64,000 nucleotides of DNA from Bacteroidota bacterium (GCA_029557915.1 JAKQHS010000056.1:1-64000), one strand, 5' to 3'; counted from the first letter of the stretch, positions 22,201-32,120 are shown. Notes: generated by a model from the letters alone, not told the origin. Made by a program: numbers and translations.

Positions 22201-24678
22201 ATGGATATTGGCGGGAAAGGCGAAAAACAATTGGAAATAGAAAGGTTAAAGGAACTCTTGTCTTTCGGAATACTGGATACCTCTCCGGAAAAAGAGTTTG
22301 ATGACCTGGCTCAACTGGCTTCCATCATCTGCGATACCCCGACGGCCCTCATCTCCTTTATCGACGACAGCCGGCAATGGTATAAGGCAAAAGTGGGCAT
22401 GGACCTCCTGCAAGTTCCCATCGAAGATACTTTTTGCAGGCATACCATCCGTCAAGATACTTTACTGGAAATCCCGGATGCAAGCCAGGACGACCGGGTG
22501 TGTACCAATTCTTTTGTGACCAAAGAAAACGGGGTCCGGTATTATGCGGGCATTGCCCTGAAGACCGAAAAGGGCCTTCCCATCGGTACCGTCTGCGTGA
22601 TCGATCATAAACCCCGCCTCCTGGATGAGCCGCAAAAAAAAGCCCTGGAAATCCTGGCCTCTCATACGATAAACCTCCTCGAAACCCGAAAAAAAAATAC
22701 CCGCCTTGGCCGGGAACTGGAAAATGTGCTCAAAAAGAAAATCGAAGAGACTCAGGAGCTCCTTAACCTCAAGGAAGCGGAATACAACAAATTGTTCCAG
22801 GCCATCACCCGGTCCAACGGCGTCGTGGAATTCTCCCCGGAGGGCTTCATCCTGAGCGTAAACAAAAATTTCAGCGAGATGACCGGTTATCATGAACAAG
22901 AACTTGTGGGCAAGCATCATACCGTTCTGCTCGACCAGGAAGACCAGGCGAAAAACCTCCTTTTCTGGCAATCCCTTAAAAGTGGAGCTTTTCAATCCGG
23001 CCGTTTTAAACGCCTTCGGAAGGACGGTTCAGTCCTTTACATTCAGGCTTCCTACAGCCCGGTCCTCGACAGCCATGAACAGGTGATCCGGATCACCAAA
23101 ATCGCCCAGGACATCACGATGGAAACCCATTACCGCCTGGCTCTGGAAAAAGCAAAAAAAATTGCCGACGACCTGAATGCGCAAAAGGACACTTTTATTG
23201 CCAACATGAGCCATGAAATCCGGACCCCGATCCATGCCATCATCGGTTTTACCGACCTTTTGCTGGAAAAAAACCTGCCCGAAGAGTTCAGTTCAAAACT
23301 CGAAGCCATCAAACTGGCGGGCGATACCCTCTTATACCTGGTCAATGACCTTCTCGACCTGTCAAAAATCGAAGCGGGCCTTCTCCAGATCGAGCACCTT
23401 CCCTACCGTCTGGAAGAAGCCGTCAGGGACGTATTCGGCATGCTCCGGCTGAAGGCTGCCCAGAAAGGTCTGCAATTTGATTACCATTTCGGTCCAAACC
23501 TACCCGAGATGGTTGTGGGTGATAAAAACAGGCTTATCCAGATCCTGATCAATTTATTGGGCAATGCGATCAAATTTACCCATCATGGTGCTGTGCACCT
23601 GGACCTCAGGAATGAACCTCCAACGGGAGAACCAAGCAATCTGCACTTCACCATTTCGGACACCGGTATTGGCATTTCAAAAGAAAAACTGGACCTTATC
23701 TTTGAACGATTCACCCAGGCCGAAGCAAATACTTCCAGGAAATACGGAGGTACCGGCCTGGGTTTAAACATCAGCCGGTTGCTGATTGAAAAACAGGGGG
23801 GATGGATCCGGGTTGAAAGCGAACCGGGCAAGGGTTCCCGCTTCGAGTTCAGTCTTCCCTGTAAAATATATTTCAACGAATCCTTCGCTGCGGCCCCTCT
23901 CCGGGACAGCGACCGGCCAAACAAGTCATCCGCCCGCATCCTGATGTGTGAAGACAACGAATTGAATCAGCGGCTGGTGCAATCCCTTTTCCGGAACACC
24001 CCTTACCAGTTGGACCTGGCCGTCAACGGTATCGAAGGATTAAACCTGCTGGCATCAAAGGCCTACGACCTCGTGCTCATGGACATCCAGATGCCGGAAA
24101 TGGACGGATACCAGGCCATCCGGGCCATTCGCACGGACTTAAAATCAACGGTCCCCGTCATTGCCCTCACCGCGCACAGCATGGTGGCTGAAAGGGAGAA
24201 ATGCCTGTCCCTGGGTATGAACGACTACCTTTCAAAACCGTTTAAGAAAGAAGCCCTCCTGGCGAAAATTGAATTTTGGCTTAACCACTCGAAGGAATTA
24301 AAGGAACCTCCGGTTCTTGAAGGCGGCAAAGAGGAACCATTGATCTCGCTGGAACAACTTGAAGCATTTTCTGGAGGCGACAACGACTTTCAAAAAGAAA
24401 TGCTCCTGCTGTTCCGGAATCAATCTGAAAAGGCCTTGAGAGATATGACGACTTATCTGGCGGGGGGCGACCTGATCAACCTGGGAGCCATGGCCCATAA
24501 ATTGAAATCCTCCTTTGGCATGGTCGGTGCGGACCTCCTGCTGCTCGAAAACCTGGAAACTTTGGCCAGCCGGAAGCCAGCTCCGGATGAGATTATGCCG
24601 GTCCTGAGCGCCCTCGAAAATCAACTCCGTCAGCTTCATTTTGAAGTGGAAAAAATATTAAATAACTTCAAAGCATGA
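22201..24678 (+). CDS. Hybrid sensor histidine kinase (GAF-PAS-HisKA-HATPase-REC-HPt)
   Basis: An 825-residue soluble sensor kinase without membrane segments. Domains in order: GAF (~20-160), coiled coil (~163-192), PAS (~195-310), HisKA with phospho-acceptor His338 in MSHEIRTP, HATPase (~440-555, with the N box around LLGNAIKFTHHG, DTGIGI and GGTGLGL), receiver (~578-695) with Asp628 in LMDIQMPEMDG, and a C-terminal HPt with His766 in AHKLKSSFGM. This is a complete internal phosphorelay (His-Asp-His). Its stop overlaps the ATG of the next gene, a single-domain response regulator, which is the natural final acceptor. The operon continues into polysaccharide-secretion genes, so it may sense a cytoplasmic cue controlling them. 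Confidence 0.92.
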   Translation: MDIGGKGEKQLEIERLKELLSFGILDTSPEKEFDDLAQLASIICDTPTALISFIDDSRQWYKAKVGMDLLQVPIEDTFCRHTIRQDTLLEIPDASQDDRVCTNSFVTKENGVRYYAGIALKTEKGLPIGTVCVIDHKPRLLDEPQKKALEILASHTINLLETRKKNTRLGRELENVLKKKIEETQELLNLKEAEYNKLFQAITRSNGVVEFSPEGFILSVNKNFSEMTGYHEQELVGKHHTVLLDQEDQAKNLLFWQSLKSGAFQSGRFKRLRKDGSVLYIQASYSPVLDSHEQVIRITKIAQDITMETHYRLALEKAKKIADDLNAQKDTFIANMSHEIRTPIHAIIGFTDLLLEKNLPEEFSSKLEAIKLAGDTLLYLVNDLLDLSKIEAGLLQIEHLPYRLEEAVRDVFGMLRLKAAQKGLQFDYHFGPNLPEMVVGDKNRLIQILINLLGNAIKFTHHGAVHLDLRNEPPTGEPSNLHFTISDTGIGISKEKLDLIFERFTQAEANTSRKYGGTGLGLNISRLLIEKQGGWIRVESEPGKGSRFEFSLPCKIYFNESFAAAPLRDSDRPNKSSARILMCEDNELNQRLVQSLFRNTPYQLDLAVNGIEGLNLLASKAYDLVLMDIQMPEMDGYQAIRAIRTDLKSTVPVIALTAHSMVAEREKCLSLGMNDYLSKPFKKEALLAKIEFWLNHSKELKEPPVLEGGKEEPLISLEQLEAFSGGDNDFQKEMLLLFRNQSEKALRDMTTYLAGGDLINLGAMAHKLKSSFGMVGADLLLLENLETLASRKPAPDEIMPVLSALENQLRQLHFEVEKILNNFKA

Positions 24679-25040
24679 AAGTGGTATTGATCGAGGATGA
24701 TGAAATGCTCCGTAAATCGTTATCGTTTTTTTTAAAATCAAAAGGTCATGAAGTGGTGGAATTTGAAAATGGCCTGGATCCCATCGATTACATCCGGAAA
24801 AATTACGCCGACATCAGCATCATTGTCACTGATCTCAACCTTCCGTTTGCAGGAGGCCGGCAGGTCATACACGCCACCCGCCAGATCAAGGATGCCGATA
24901 TCCAGATCATCGTGCTCACTTCCTCCGGAGTGGAGAGTACGGAGTTGGAAGTCTTTGAGCTCGGGGCGGATGATTTTATTTCCAAACCCTTCAGTCCTGC
25001 AGTACTGCTGAAGAGGATAGAAAAATTGACTTCCACCTGA
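24675..25040 (+). CDS. Single-domain response regulator
   Basis: A 121-residue receiver domain alone. The acidic pair is IEDDE, the phospho-acceptor Asp53 lies in VTDLNLP, the switch residue in VLTSS and the lysine in ISKPFSP. There is no output domain, so it must act by protein contact or pass phosphate on. Overlap with the hybrid kinase (ATGA) and an 11-bp gap to the YaiO-like gene place it between sensor and secretion machinery. Confidence 0.93.
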   Translation: MKVVLIEDDEMLRKSLSFFLKSKGHEVVEFENGLDPIDYIRKNYADISIIVTDLNLPFAGGRQVIHATRQIKDADIQIIVLTSSGVESTELEVFELGADDFISKPFSPAVLLKRIEKLTST

Positions 25041-25050
25041 TTTAAATCCC

Positions 25051-26286
25051 ATGAAAAAACGGATCCTTTTCTGCTGGGCTGGCCTGATTGGTGGTTTGAT
25101 ATTCTGTGCGGCCCTTTCCGCCCAGAGGCAGGACCCGGATTCAGTCATGGCCCTGGCCCAAAAGCTGGCGGCCGGGGAGGATTATAAGACTGCGATTTCA
25201 CTGGTCACCAAATTGAATGAAGACCATCCGGAAAACCTGGACTACAAACTATACCTGGCCCGCCTTTATTATTGGTCAAAGGATTATCCCCGGGCCCTGG
25301 AACACCTGATGCCCCTTACGATTTCCGAGCCCGTCCTCGCGGAAGCCTATGATCTGGCAATCCAGGTTGAATATCAACTCGAACATTATCCGGTGGTGAT
25401 TGAAAAGTGCCGGAAAGGCCATTCGCTTTTTCCTGCCGGGATTCCCTTTTATCATTTCCAGGAGGCCATGGCTTTGGAGAAAACGGGGGAAGACCGGGAG
25501 GCCGTTCGTTTGCTGGACCAAATCCCGAAGTCGGCGAACAATCACCGGGATGCCCAGTATCTCAAAACCCAGATCCTCCGGAAAGAAAAAAATACGCTTG
25601 CAGCCGGATATCTCAATACCAGTTTTTACAATCCCGGATTCGCCCCCTGGCACCTGGCCCACCTGGAATATTTTCACAGGAACCGGTCCATCGCTCTTGG
25701 AGGCCGCTTGAACTACGGTCATTTGTTCGGGTCGGACGCGGTTCAGGTCGAAGCGGATGCCTACCCCCGGGTGGGGAAAGGCGGATACCTCTATTTGAAT
25801 GCCGGATATTCCGGGGCTGACCGGATTTTCCCCAGGTACCGTTTGGCAGGGGAGTATTACCAGGATATCAACCGGTACAATTTTTCAATCGGGGGCAGGT
25901 ATCTCGACTTCCGCGTTCAGAAGGTCCAATTGCTGACAGGGTCAGCTGCCATAAATTTCGGCGAGTGGAAATTCGGCTACCGCAATTATCTCCTGCACCT
26001 GGAGTCCGAATGGTTTGTTTCTCATGTCCTCAACCTGCGCAGATCTCTGGAGCGCCGGGAGTCCTATATTCAGCTGGACCTGCAATATGGCGGCACCCCC
26101 TATTATTTTTTTGCCAGCGATGCCTTTTCCCGCATCAGCGCCTGGCGTGCCGGGATCAACGGCATGTTCCGTATGGGCAATCATGTTTTCATTCAGCCGG
26201 TGATCATGTATGAACGGGAAGAATATATCCCGGACACGTACCGCAACCGGTTTAATTTTCAGTGGATCATCCTTAAGCGGTTTTGA
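25051..26286 (+). CDS. YaiO-family outer membrane beta-barrel protein with N-terminal TPR-like helices
   Basis: A 411-residue exported protein with a signal peptide ending LSAQRQD. Residues ~30-170 are helical with TPR spacing (LVTKLNEDHPENLDYKLYLARLYYW, FQEAMALEKTGEDREAVRLL as examples). The C-terminal ~230 residues alternate as amphipathic strands and end in the outer-membrane signature WIILKRF (terminal Phe). The TPR-plus-barrel plan is the one used by PgaA, BcsC and YaiO in export of synthase-made polysaccharides. It precedes a HEAT-repeat membrane protein and a GT2 synthase without a gap. YaiO identity is judged from architecture. Confidence 0.75.
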   Translation: MKKRILFCWAGLIGGLIFCAALSAQRQDPDSVMALAQKLAAGEDYKTAISLVTKLNEDHPENLDYKLYLARLYYWSKDYPRALEHLMPLTISEPVLAEAYDLAIQVEYQLEHYPVVIEKCRKGHSLFPAGIPFYHFQEAMALEKTGEDREAVRLLDQIPKSANNHRDAQYLKTQILRKEKNTLAAGYLNTSFYNPGFAPWHLAHLEYFHRNRSIALGGRLNYGHLFGSDAVQVEADAYPRVGKGGYLYLNAGYSGADRIFPRYRLAGEYYQDINRYNFSIGGRYLDFRVQKVQLLTGSAAINFGEWKFGYRNYLLHLESEWFVSHVLNLRRSLERRESYIQLDLQYGGTPYYFFASDAFSRISAWRAGINGMFRMGNHVFIQPVIMYEREEYIPDTYRNRFNFQWIILKRF

Positions 26287-27126
26287 GTGTTCCCTTCGGC
26301 AAACATATCCTATGATGGCCGGATCTCCCAGGCGGAATGGATTCTGCTGCTGGGCCTGGCCTTCGCGCTGACCGCCCTTTTTTTCCTGGCCTGGACCTTT
26401 ATCAAAAGATATCAGAGAATCCTCAAGGCCCGGAGAAAAATCCAATTTACGGAGACCATTGAAAACACTCTTTTTTCAATCCTGTTCAACGAGTCCCCTG
26501 CCCCGGAGGCCCTTTTAAAATTCAGGCAGGGCCTGGCAGGCAACCTTTTGTTTAAAAAAATGGCCATCAAAACCATTGTCACCTTGCATCACAATTACAG
26601 CGGGACTTTCCGTCAAAAACTGGAGGACCTCTATTTCGAATCGGGCCTATCCAATTACTCGCTCAGCAAACTCAAACACAGGTCCTGGCCGGAAGTGGTG
26701 GAAGGACTGCGGGACCTCACCAACCTCAACTACTACCCGGCCATCAAAGCCATCGAGCAACTGACCTACCACCCGCATGAATTTGTCCAGAAAGAAGCAT
26801 TTCTGGGCCTGATCCGGCTCCGGGGCCTGGCGGAATTGTTGAAACGCAAAAACCGGCAGTTGTTCCTGGACGACTGGATGCAAAGCAATATCCTGTTTGC
26901 CCTGAAATCCCACCAGATCCCGGCCATTGACCACCTCGACACCTTATTGTCCAGCCCCAACGATTCCATGGTCCTCCTCGGGGCGCGGCTGATCGAACAC
27001 TATCAACTCACCCGGTATATTCCGGCCATTGAAAAAGCAATGAACATAAGCAGCAACCCAAAACTCAAACAGGAACTGGACGATATTGCTTCACTATTAA
27101 AAACGCAGGAGCGGACTTCGATATGA
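26287..27126 (+). CDS. HEAT-repeat membrane protein
   Basis: A 279-residue protein beginning at a GTG immediately after the upstream stop. One strong transmembrane segment lies near residues 18-40 (WILLLGLAFALTALFFLAW), followed by a basic stretch and a long cytoplasmic all-helical region with HEAT-like repeats: PAIKAIEQLTYHPHEFVQKEAFLGLIRL and SPNDSMVLLGARLIEHY recall paired helices of this kind. HEAT solenoids bind partners, so it may dock the response regulator to the GT2 synthase, whose ATG overlaps its stop by 4 bp. No catalytic motif is seen. Confidence 0.68.
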   Translation: MFPSANISYDGRISQAEWILLLGLAFALTALFFLAWTFIKRYQRILKARRKIQFTETIENTLFSILFNESPAPEALLKFRQGLAGNLLFKKMAIKTIVTLHHNYSGTFRQKLEDLYFESGLSNYSLSKLKHRSWPEVVEGLRDLTNLNYYPAIKAIEQLTYHPHEFVQKEAFLGLIRLRGLAELLKRKNRQLFLDDWMQSNILFALKSHQIPAIDHLDTLLSSPNDSMVLLGARLIEHYQLTRYIPAIEKAMNISSNPKLKQELDDIASLLKTQERTSI

Positions 27127-28553
27127 CGGGGATGGGATGGTTGGATACCGGGATCGGCATATTTAATTACCTTATACTGGCCTTTGCCATCCTGGTGATG
27201 CTCTCTTACCTGATCCTGGCCATCATCTCTTCCTTTTCATTGAAAGCCTACCTCCAAAAGAACCGGTACATCAATTACGGGGCCCTTTTGGCCCTGCCCC
27301 ATACGCCCAAAGTATCCCTGATCGCCCCGGCCTACAATGAAGGCAAGACCATCCGGGAAAATGTGCAATCGCTGTTGTCCATCAATTACAACAATTTTGA
27401 TGTGATCGTGGTAAACGACGGGAGCAAGGACGACTCCATCCCCATCCTGGTCGAAGCCTTTGAACTGATCCCCTCCGACCTGCCCTACCATCCACAGGTC
27501 CCGACAAAACCGGTAAGGGCGATCTACCGTTCATCCAATCCTTCCTATTCCAAACTCATCGTGGTGGATAAGGAAAACGGGGGTAAGGCGGACGCTTTGA
27601 ATACGGGAATCAATATCTCATCCCATCCTTATATCGTTTGCATCGACGTGGATTGCATCATGGACAAAGACGTCCTGCTCAAACTGGCCAAACCCTTTAT
27701 GGAAGAATCCGGAAGCCGGATCATTGCCACCGGAGGCGTGGTCAGGATTGCCAATTCCTGCGTGATCAAGTCCGGCAGGATGGTCAAGGTCAACGCCCCC
27801 GACAACTGGCTCGCCCGCATACAGGTACTGGAATACCTCAGAGCCTTTATCCTTGGACGGATGGCCTGGGCCAGAATGGACGGGCTGCTCATCATCAGCG
27901 GCGCCTTCGGCATGTTTGACCGGGACATCGTGCTCCGGGCAGGCGGATACAATACCAAAACCGTAGGCGAGGACATGGAACTGGTGGTCCGGATGCGCCG
28001 TTATATGATCGAACATAAACTGGACTACAGGGTGCAATACCTTCCCGACCCCCTGTGTTGGACCGAAGCTCCCGAATCCTACAAAATATTGCGAAAACAA
28101 CGCAGCCGGTGGACCCGGGGTACCATGGAGACCTTGTGGATTCACCGTAAAATGCTGTTCAACCCTAAATATAAAATCCTGGGCCTGCTCAGTTACCCTT
28201 ATTGGCTGATCTACGAATATCTCGCCCCGATCATTGAGTTTACCGGCATCCTCATTTCCCTCATCCTGATCATCTTTGGCATCCTCAGCTGGAAATTTTT
28301 CTTCCTGTTTTTATTCATGGTCTACTCCTTTGCCTTGATGTTCTCGGCCATTGCCATTTTTGCCGAGGAATCCACATTTAAGAAATACAATACGTTCAGG
28401 GACCTGCGCAAGCTGGCATTCATCGCCCTGCTGGAACCTTTTATATTTCATCCTTTTACCGTTTATGCGGCATTGCGGGGCAACTGGGAAAAATGGAGAG
28501 GCAGCAAAGGCTGGGGCGATATGACCCGCACGGGCTTCAACCGGCCGAAGTGA
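27123..28553 (+). CDS. GT2 processive glycosyltransferase (polysaccharide synthase)
   Basis: A 476-residue inner membrane enzyme of the BcsA/PgaC/HasA type. One N-terminal membrane helix is followed by the GT-A domain with VSLIAPAYNEGKTIRENV and VVNDGSKDDS, the D175-V-D177 metal motif, the acceptor motif TVGEDMEL and the processive motif KQRSRWTRGTME (~residue 325), then three to four C-terminal helices that would form the export channel. It would polymerise a sugar from a nucleotide donor and thread the chain across the inner membrane. Coupled to the HEAT protein and the YaiO-like barrel, it forms a compact trans-envelope system. The sugar is unknown. No PilZ domain or c-di-GMP motif is visible. 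Confidence 0.9.
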   Translation: MTGMGWLDTGIGIFNYLILAFAILVMLSYLILAIISSFSLKAYLQKNRYINYGALLALPHTPKVSLIAPAYNEGKTIRENVQSLLSINYNNFDVIVVNDGSKDDSIPILVEAFELIPSDLPYHPQVPTKPVRAIYRSSNPSYSKLIVVDKENGGKADALNTGINISSHPYIVCIDVDCIMDKDVLLKLAKPFMEESGSRIIATGGVVRIANSCVIKSGRMVKVNAPDNWLARIQVLEYLRAFILGRMAWARMDGLLIISGAFGMFDRDIVLRAGGYNTKTVGEDMELVVRMRRYMIEHKLDYRVQYLPDPLCWTEAPESYKILRKQRSRWTRGTMETLWIHRKMLFNPKYKILGLLSYPYWLIYEYLAPIIEFTGILISLILIIFGILSWKFFFLFLFMVYSFALMFSAIAIFAEESTFKKYNTFRDLRKLAFIALLEPFIFHPFTVYAALRGNWEKWRGSKGWGDMTRTGFNRPK

Positions 28554-28752
28554 TGTTTGAGATCTGGCAAAGCATGCCGGAAAAACATGAACTTTGAAAT
28601 CCTTTTAACCGGTCATCGAGCCCGGATTCGAAGGGAAAAAAACGGCATGCCCGACCAGCGTTCGCCATCCAGGGACTCATATCCGATAGGATTGGGATCA
28701 TTCCGGTCCCGCAGCCCTGAATGCCCCGACCAGGCCGGGAATAAATGAAAAA

Positions 28753-30126
28753 ATGATGAATGACGAAAAGACCCATTTAACCGGTAAAACACCGGTGGAA
28801 CGCTGGATCCTCGATCCCATTCAAAGATTTATAAACAACAGCACCGTGAGCGGCCTCGTCCTTTTTTCGTCGGCGCTCCTCGCTCTCCTATTGGCCAATT
28901 CACCCTGGTCGGATGAATTTCACCATTTATGGGAACATGAATTTTCCATAGGCTACGACGGAAATATCATTTCCAAAAGTTTACATCACTGGATCAACGA
29001 TGGACTAATGGCCGTATTTTTTTTCGTGGTCGGCCTGGAATTGAAGCGGGAAATTGTCGCCGGGGAGCTCAATGAGCTGAAAAAAGCCCTGGTACCGGTA
29101 TTCGCAGCCATAGGCGGAATGGCTCTCCCTGCCCTGATCTATTTGTATTTTAATATTTCTTCGGAAACGGCATCCGGTTGGGGCATTCCGATGGCAACGG
29201 ATATCGCTTTCGCCCTGGGTGTGCTCTACCTCCTGGGAGACCGGGTACCCCTATCCCTGAAAATATTTCTTACCGCCCTGGCTATTGTCGATGACCTCGG
29301 CGCGGTACTGGTGATCGCCTTTTTTTATACTTCAGATATCAATTTTACAAGCCTGGCAACCGGAGGAGTTTTTATGGCTGTCCTCATCATCTCCAATCTG
29401 ATCGGGGTGCGGAACACCCTTTTTTATGGGATTGTGGGCATCGGTGGTTTATGGCTGGCTTTCCTGATGTCGGGGGTCCATGCCACCATTGCCGCGGTCA
29501 TGGCAGCCATGACGATTCCTGCCAAAGTAAAAGTCTCCGAAGCGGAATACACCTACGGCCTGAAAAGGTTGATGACCCGGTTTGAAGCGGAAAAGCCCAA
29601 TAACAAACCAACGGTTACCGAAAATCAATTGCTCATCCTGGATGATATCCGGCAATTTTCCATAGCGGCGCTCACCCCGCTTCAGCGGCTGGAACACAGT
29701 ATGCATCCTTTAGTCTCGTTTATCATCATCCCTCTGTTTGCCTTGAGCAATGCGAGCGTGGTTCTTTCTGCAGAAGCCCTCCTCCAGGTAGTGAACCCGG
29801 TCTTCCTGGGCGTGTTCACCGGTTTGCTGGCCGGAAAAGTGCTGGGCGTATTCGGAATCACTTCGGTCCTGATCAGGCTGAAATGGATACAGCTGCCTCC
29901 CGGAATGAACTCCCGGCATTTATTAGGAGCAGGATTCCTGGCCGCCATCGGGTTCACCATGTCCCTGTTCATTTCCAATCTTGCCTTCGAAGACCCTGCC
30001 CTGGTGGAACAGGCCAAAATGGGCATCTTGTTCGCTTCATTGCTGGCGAGCGTTATTGGATATTTGATTATCCGTTTCTCAAGGAGGGGTCCAGGTCAAA
30101 ATTCCGGTCAATCCCCCATATCCTGA
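28753..30126 (+). CDS. nhaA: Na+/H+ antiporter NhaA
   Basis: A 457-residue carrier with about twelve membrane segments. It has the NhaA hallmarks WINDGLMAVFFFVVGLELKR, GIPMATDIAFALG and ALAIVDDLGAVLVIAFFYT, where the paired aspartates bind Na+ and H+, and late GFTMSLFISNLAF. It exports sodium using the proton gradient. It is somewhat longer than the E. coli protein because of an extended N-terminus and an insert near residues 260-300. Free-standing, 200 bp after the GT2 gene. Confidence 0.94.
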   Translation: MMNDEKTHLTGKTPVERWILDPIQRFINNSTVSGLVLFSSALLALLLANSPWSDEFHHLWEHEFSIGYDGNIISKSLHHWINDGLMAVFFFVVGLELKREIVAGELNELKKALVPVFAAIGGMALPALIYLYFNISSETASGWGIPMATDIAFALGVLYLLGDRVPLSLKIFLTALAIVDDLGAVLVIAFFYTSDINFTSLATGGVFMAVLIISNLIGVRNTLFYGIVGIGGLWLAFLMSGVHATIAAVMAAMTIPAKVKVSEAEYTYGLKRLMTRFEAEKPNNKPTVTENQLLILDDIRQFSIAALTPLQRLEHSMHPLVSFIIIPLFALSNASVVLSAEALLQVVNPVFLGVFTGLLAGKVLGVFGITSVLIRLKWIQLPPGMNSRHLLGAGFLAAIGFTMSLFISNLAFEDPALVEQAKMGILFASLLASVIGYLIIRFSRRGPGQNSGQSPIS

Positions 30127-30130
30127 ATAT

Positions 30131-30862
30131 ATGAAAATTTGTGTTGCCCAAACGAATCCGGTCAAGGCGGATATCCGCCAAAATATCAATAATCATTTGG
30201 CATGGACCGAACGGGCCCTTGAACATGGGACCGGCATGATCCTTTTCCCCGAATTGTCCCTTACCGGATATGAACCCGGCTTGGCTCAGGACCTTGCCAT
30301 GGATCCAGATGATCCGTGCCTCGATGTCTTTCAACAAGTGAGTGACTTGCACCAGGTCACCCTCGGTCTGGGCATGCCGCTGAAGGGTACACATGGGACC
30401 TATATCAGCCAGATTTTTTTTCAAGCTCATAGTCCCAGGCAAGTTTATCGCAAACAATACTTACACCAGGATGAAGAACCTTATTTTATTCCGGGCAAAG
30501 GGCAACTTTTTTTGTCCACCGGCAATCTCAGGATCGCACCGGCCATTTGTTATGAAATCTCCATACCGGAACATGCCGCCCGGGTTATGCAAAACGGCGC
30601 CTCCGTTTATATGGCCAGCGTGGCTAAAACAAGACAGGGAGTAGACCATGCTGTAAAACGGCTCCCCGAAATTGCCCTTCAATATTCCATCCCGGTCATG
30701 ATGTCCAATTGCATTGGCATCTGCGACCAGTTTTTAGCCGGAGGTCGTTCGTCCGTCTGGAATAAAGAAGGCCTCATGGTGGGACAACTTCCTGAAGCCC
30801 GGGAAGGCTTGCTCATATATGATACAGCTACCGGTGAGGTTTCGGAAAGACTTGCCGGATGA
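30131..30862 (+). CDS. Carbon-nitrogen hydrolase (nitrilase superfamily)
   Basis: A 243-residue hydrolase with the full catalytic set: Glu41 (LFPELSLTGYEP), Lys108 (YRKQYLHQDEEP) and Cys140 (PAICYEIS). It would hydrolyse an amide or nitrile in the cytoplasm; the substrate is not predictable from sequence. It starts 4 bp after the nhaA stop, so cotranscription is likely although the functions are not obviously linked. Confidence 0.9.
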   Translation: MKICVAQTNPVKADIRQNINNHLAWTERALEHGTGMILFPELSLTGYEPGLAQDLAMDPDDPCLDVFQQVSDLHQVTLGLGMPLKGTHGTYISQIFFQAHSPRQVYRKQYLHQDEEPYFIPGKGQLFLSTGNLRIAPAICYEISIPEHAARVMQNGASVYMASVAKTRQGVDHAVKRLPEIALQYSIPVMMSNCIGICDQFLAGGRSSVWNKEGLMVGQLPEAREGLLIYDTATGEVSERLAG

Positions 30863-31014
30863 TGCCTGCCCCGGATCAGGCCATGAGGAATGAACCTCCC
30901 GCCCCGTCTTGAATCACCGCAAAGGCGGCATGAGCCGTTTTGACGGATATATCGATTTGGTTATTTTTGTCTACCTGCTTTTGGGCCCATACACTTACTC
31001 ATAGCTTTAAACTT

Positions 31015-31944
31015 ATGATATCAGGCCATGTCTTTCATCCCTTTTACAGCATAGGCCTGCTAATCCTGGCGGCTTTATTTAACTGCCAGGCCAGGCTGGA
31101 TAAAACAGCTCGGGTTTACAAGAGCAGTGAACAGGTTACAGGCTATCATTTTGCAAAACCCGACCAGGTCCTCGAACTTCCCGCCTCCCTTCATGAAATC
31201 TCCGGCATTGCCGTGATGGATTCAACCACCCTGGCCTGCATTCAGGATGAAAAAGGCATCGTCTATATATTCAACAGCACCAGCGGCCAGATCATAAATC
31301 AATATTCCTTTTACGGGCAGGGTGATTTTGAGGATATCGCGAAATTTGGGAACGCCATGTATATCTTACGAAGCGATGCCACCCTTTTCGAGATCGCGGA
31401 TTTCTCCGGTGAACCGGCCAAGGCGATCTCCTATGGACTCAATATCCCCGCTTATGACAACGAAGGCCTCTGTTATGATGCCGGTAAGGGCAGATTGCTG
31501 ATCGCCAGCAAAGGCAATTCAGGAAAAGGAGAAGAACTTAAAAACAGGCGAGACCTTTATGCCTTCGACCTGGAAACCAAATCCCTGGTTGAACCAGCCG
31601 TAGTAAGTTTCGATGAACGGGTGATCAAAAAATTCGCCCTGGAAAAAGTCAGCGGAATACCGATGAAAGAAAAAAAATCCGGGGAAAAAGAACCGGATAT
31701 AAAATTGAGGCCTACGGCCATAGGCATTCACCCCCTGACCCGGCAATTTTTCCTGCTCTCCGCTCCGGATTATATGTTGTTTATTTTTTCCGCTGACTGG
31801 ACCCTGGAACACCTGGAACTCCTCGATCCTGCATTGTTTAACCAGGCCGAGGGATTGGCTTTTTATGACAATGGGGATTTGCTGATCAGCAACGAAGGCC
31901 AGGATAAAAAAGCGACCCTGCTGCGGTTCAATTATAAAAAATAA
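31015..31944 (+). CDS. SdiA-regulated-domain lipoprotein (beta-propeller)
   Basis: About 309 residues from ATG 31015, chosen because it starts a signal peptide with lipobox ALFNC. A longer frame begins at 30940 but adds a second, unlikely hydrophobic leader. The body has repeating beta-strand patterns (LHEISGIAVMDSTTLACIQDEKG, FEDIAKFGNAMYILRSDATL, AEGLAFYDNGDLLISNEGQD) of the SdiA-regulated / six-bladed propeller family. The name comes from an E. coli gene and does not imply quorum sensing here. Probable outer-membrane or periplasmic lipoprotein of unknown function. Confidence 0.72.
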   Translation: MISGHVFHPFYSIGLLILAALFNCQARLDKTARVYKSSEQVTGYHFAKPDQVLELPASLHEISGIAVMDSTTLACIQDEKGIVYIFNSTSGQIINQYSFYGQGDFEDIAKFGNAMYILRSDATLFEIADFSGEPAKAISYGLNIPAYDNEGLCYDAGKGRLLIASKGNSGKGEELKNRRDLYAFDLETKSLVEPAVVSFDERVIKKFALEKVSGIPMKEKKSGEKEPDIKLRPTAIGIHPLTRQFFLLSAPDYMLFIFSADWTLEHLELLDPALFNQAEGLAFYDNGDLLISNEGQDKKATLLRFNYKK

Positions 31945-32071
31945 ACCTCATCCCAAGATCCCGGAAATGTCCGAGTGCCGGAATTTCGTAATGGACCGTG
32001 GTCATTTTTAACTTCCAATAACGCCCAAGCGTTCACGACCTGCCCGTATTGCTTTATATTGCCATCAACCG

Positions 32072-32105
32072 CTAACTTACTAACTTACTAACTTACTAAC
32101 TTGCT
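32072..32105. repeat. Octanucleotide microsatellite (CTTACTAA)
   Basis: Four near-perfect units in the gap before the DUF1080 gene. The unit is the same as that overlapping the prmC 3' end at 16161-16227, so one motif has spread to at least two intergenic sites 16 kb apart. Confidence 0.9.
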
Positions 32106-32120
32106 ATTATTGCCTAAAAA

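Noticed and set aside
31015-31944. Quorum-sensing role for the SdiA-regulated-domain protein
   Set aside because: The domain name comes from an E. coli gene; there is no LuxR/LuxI partner here.
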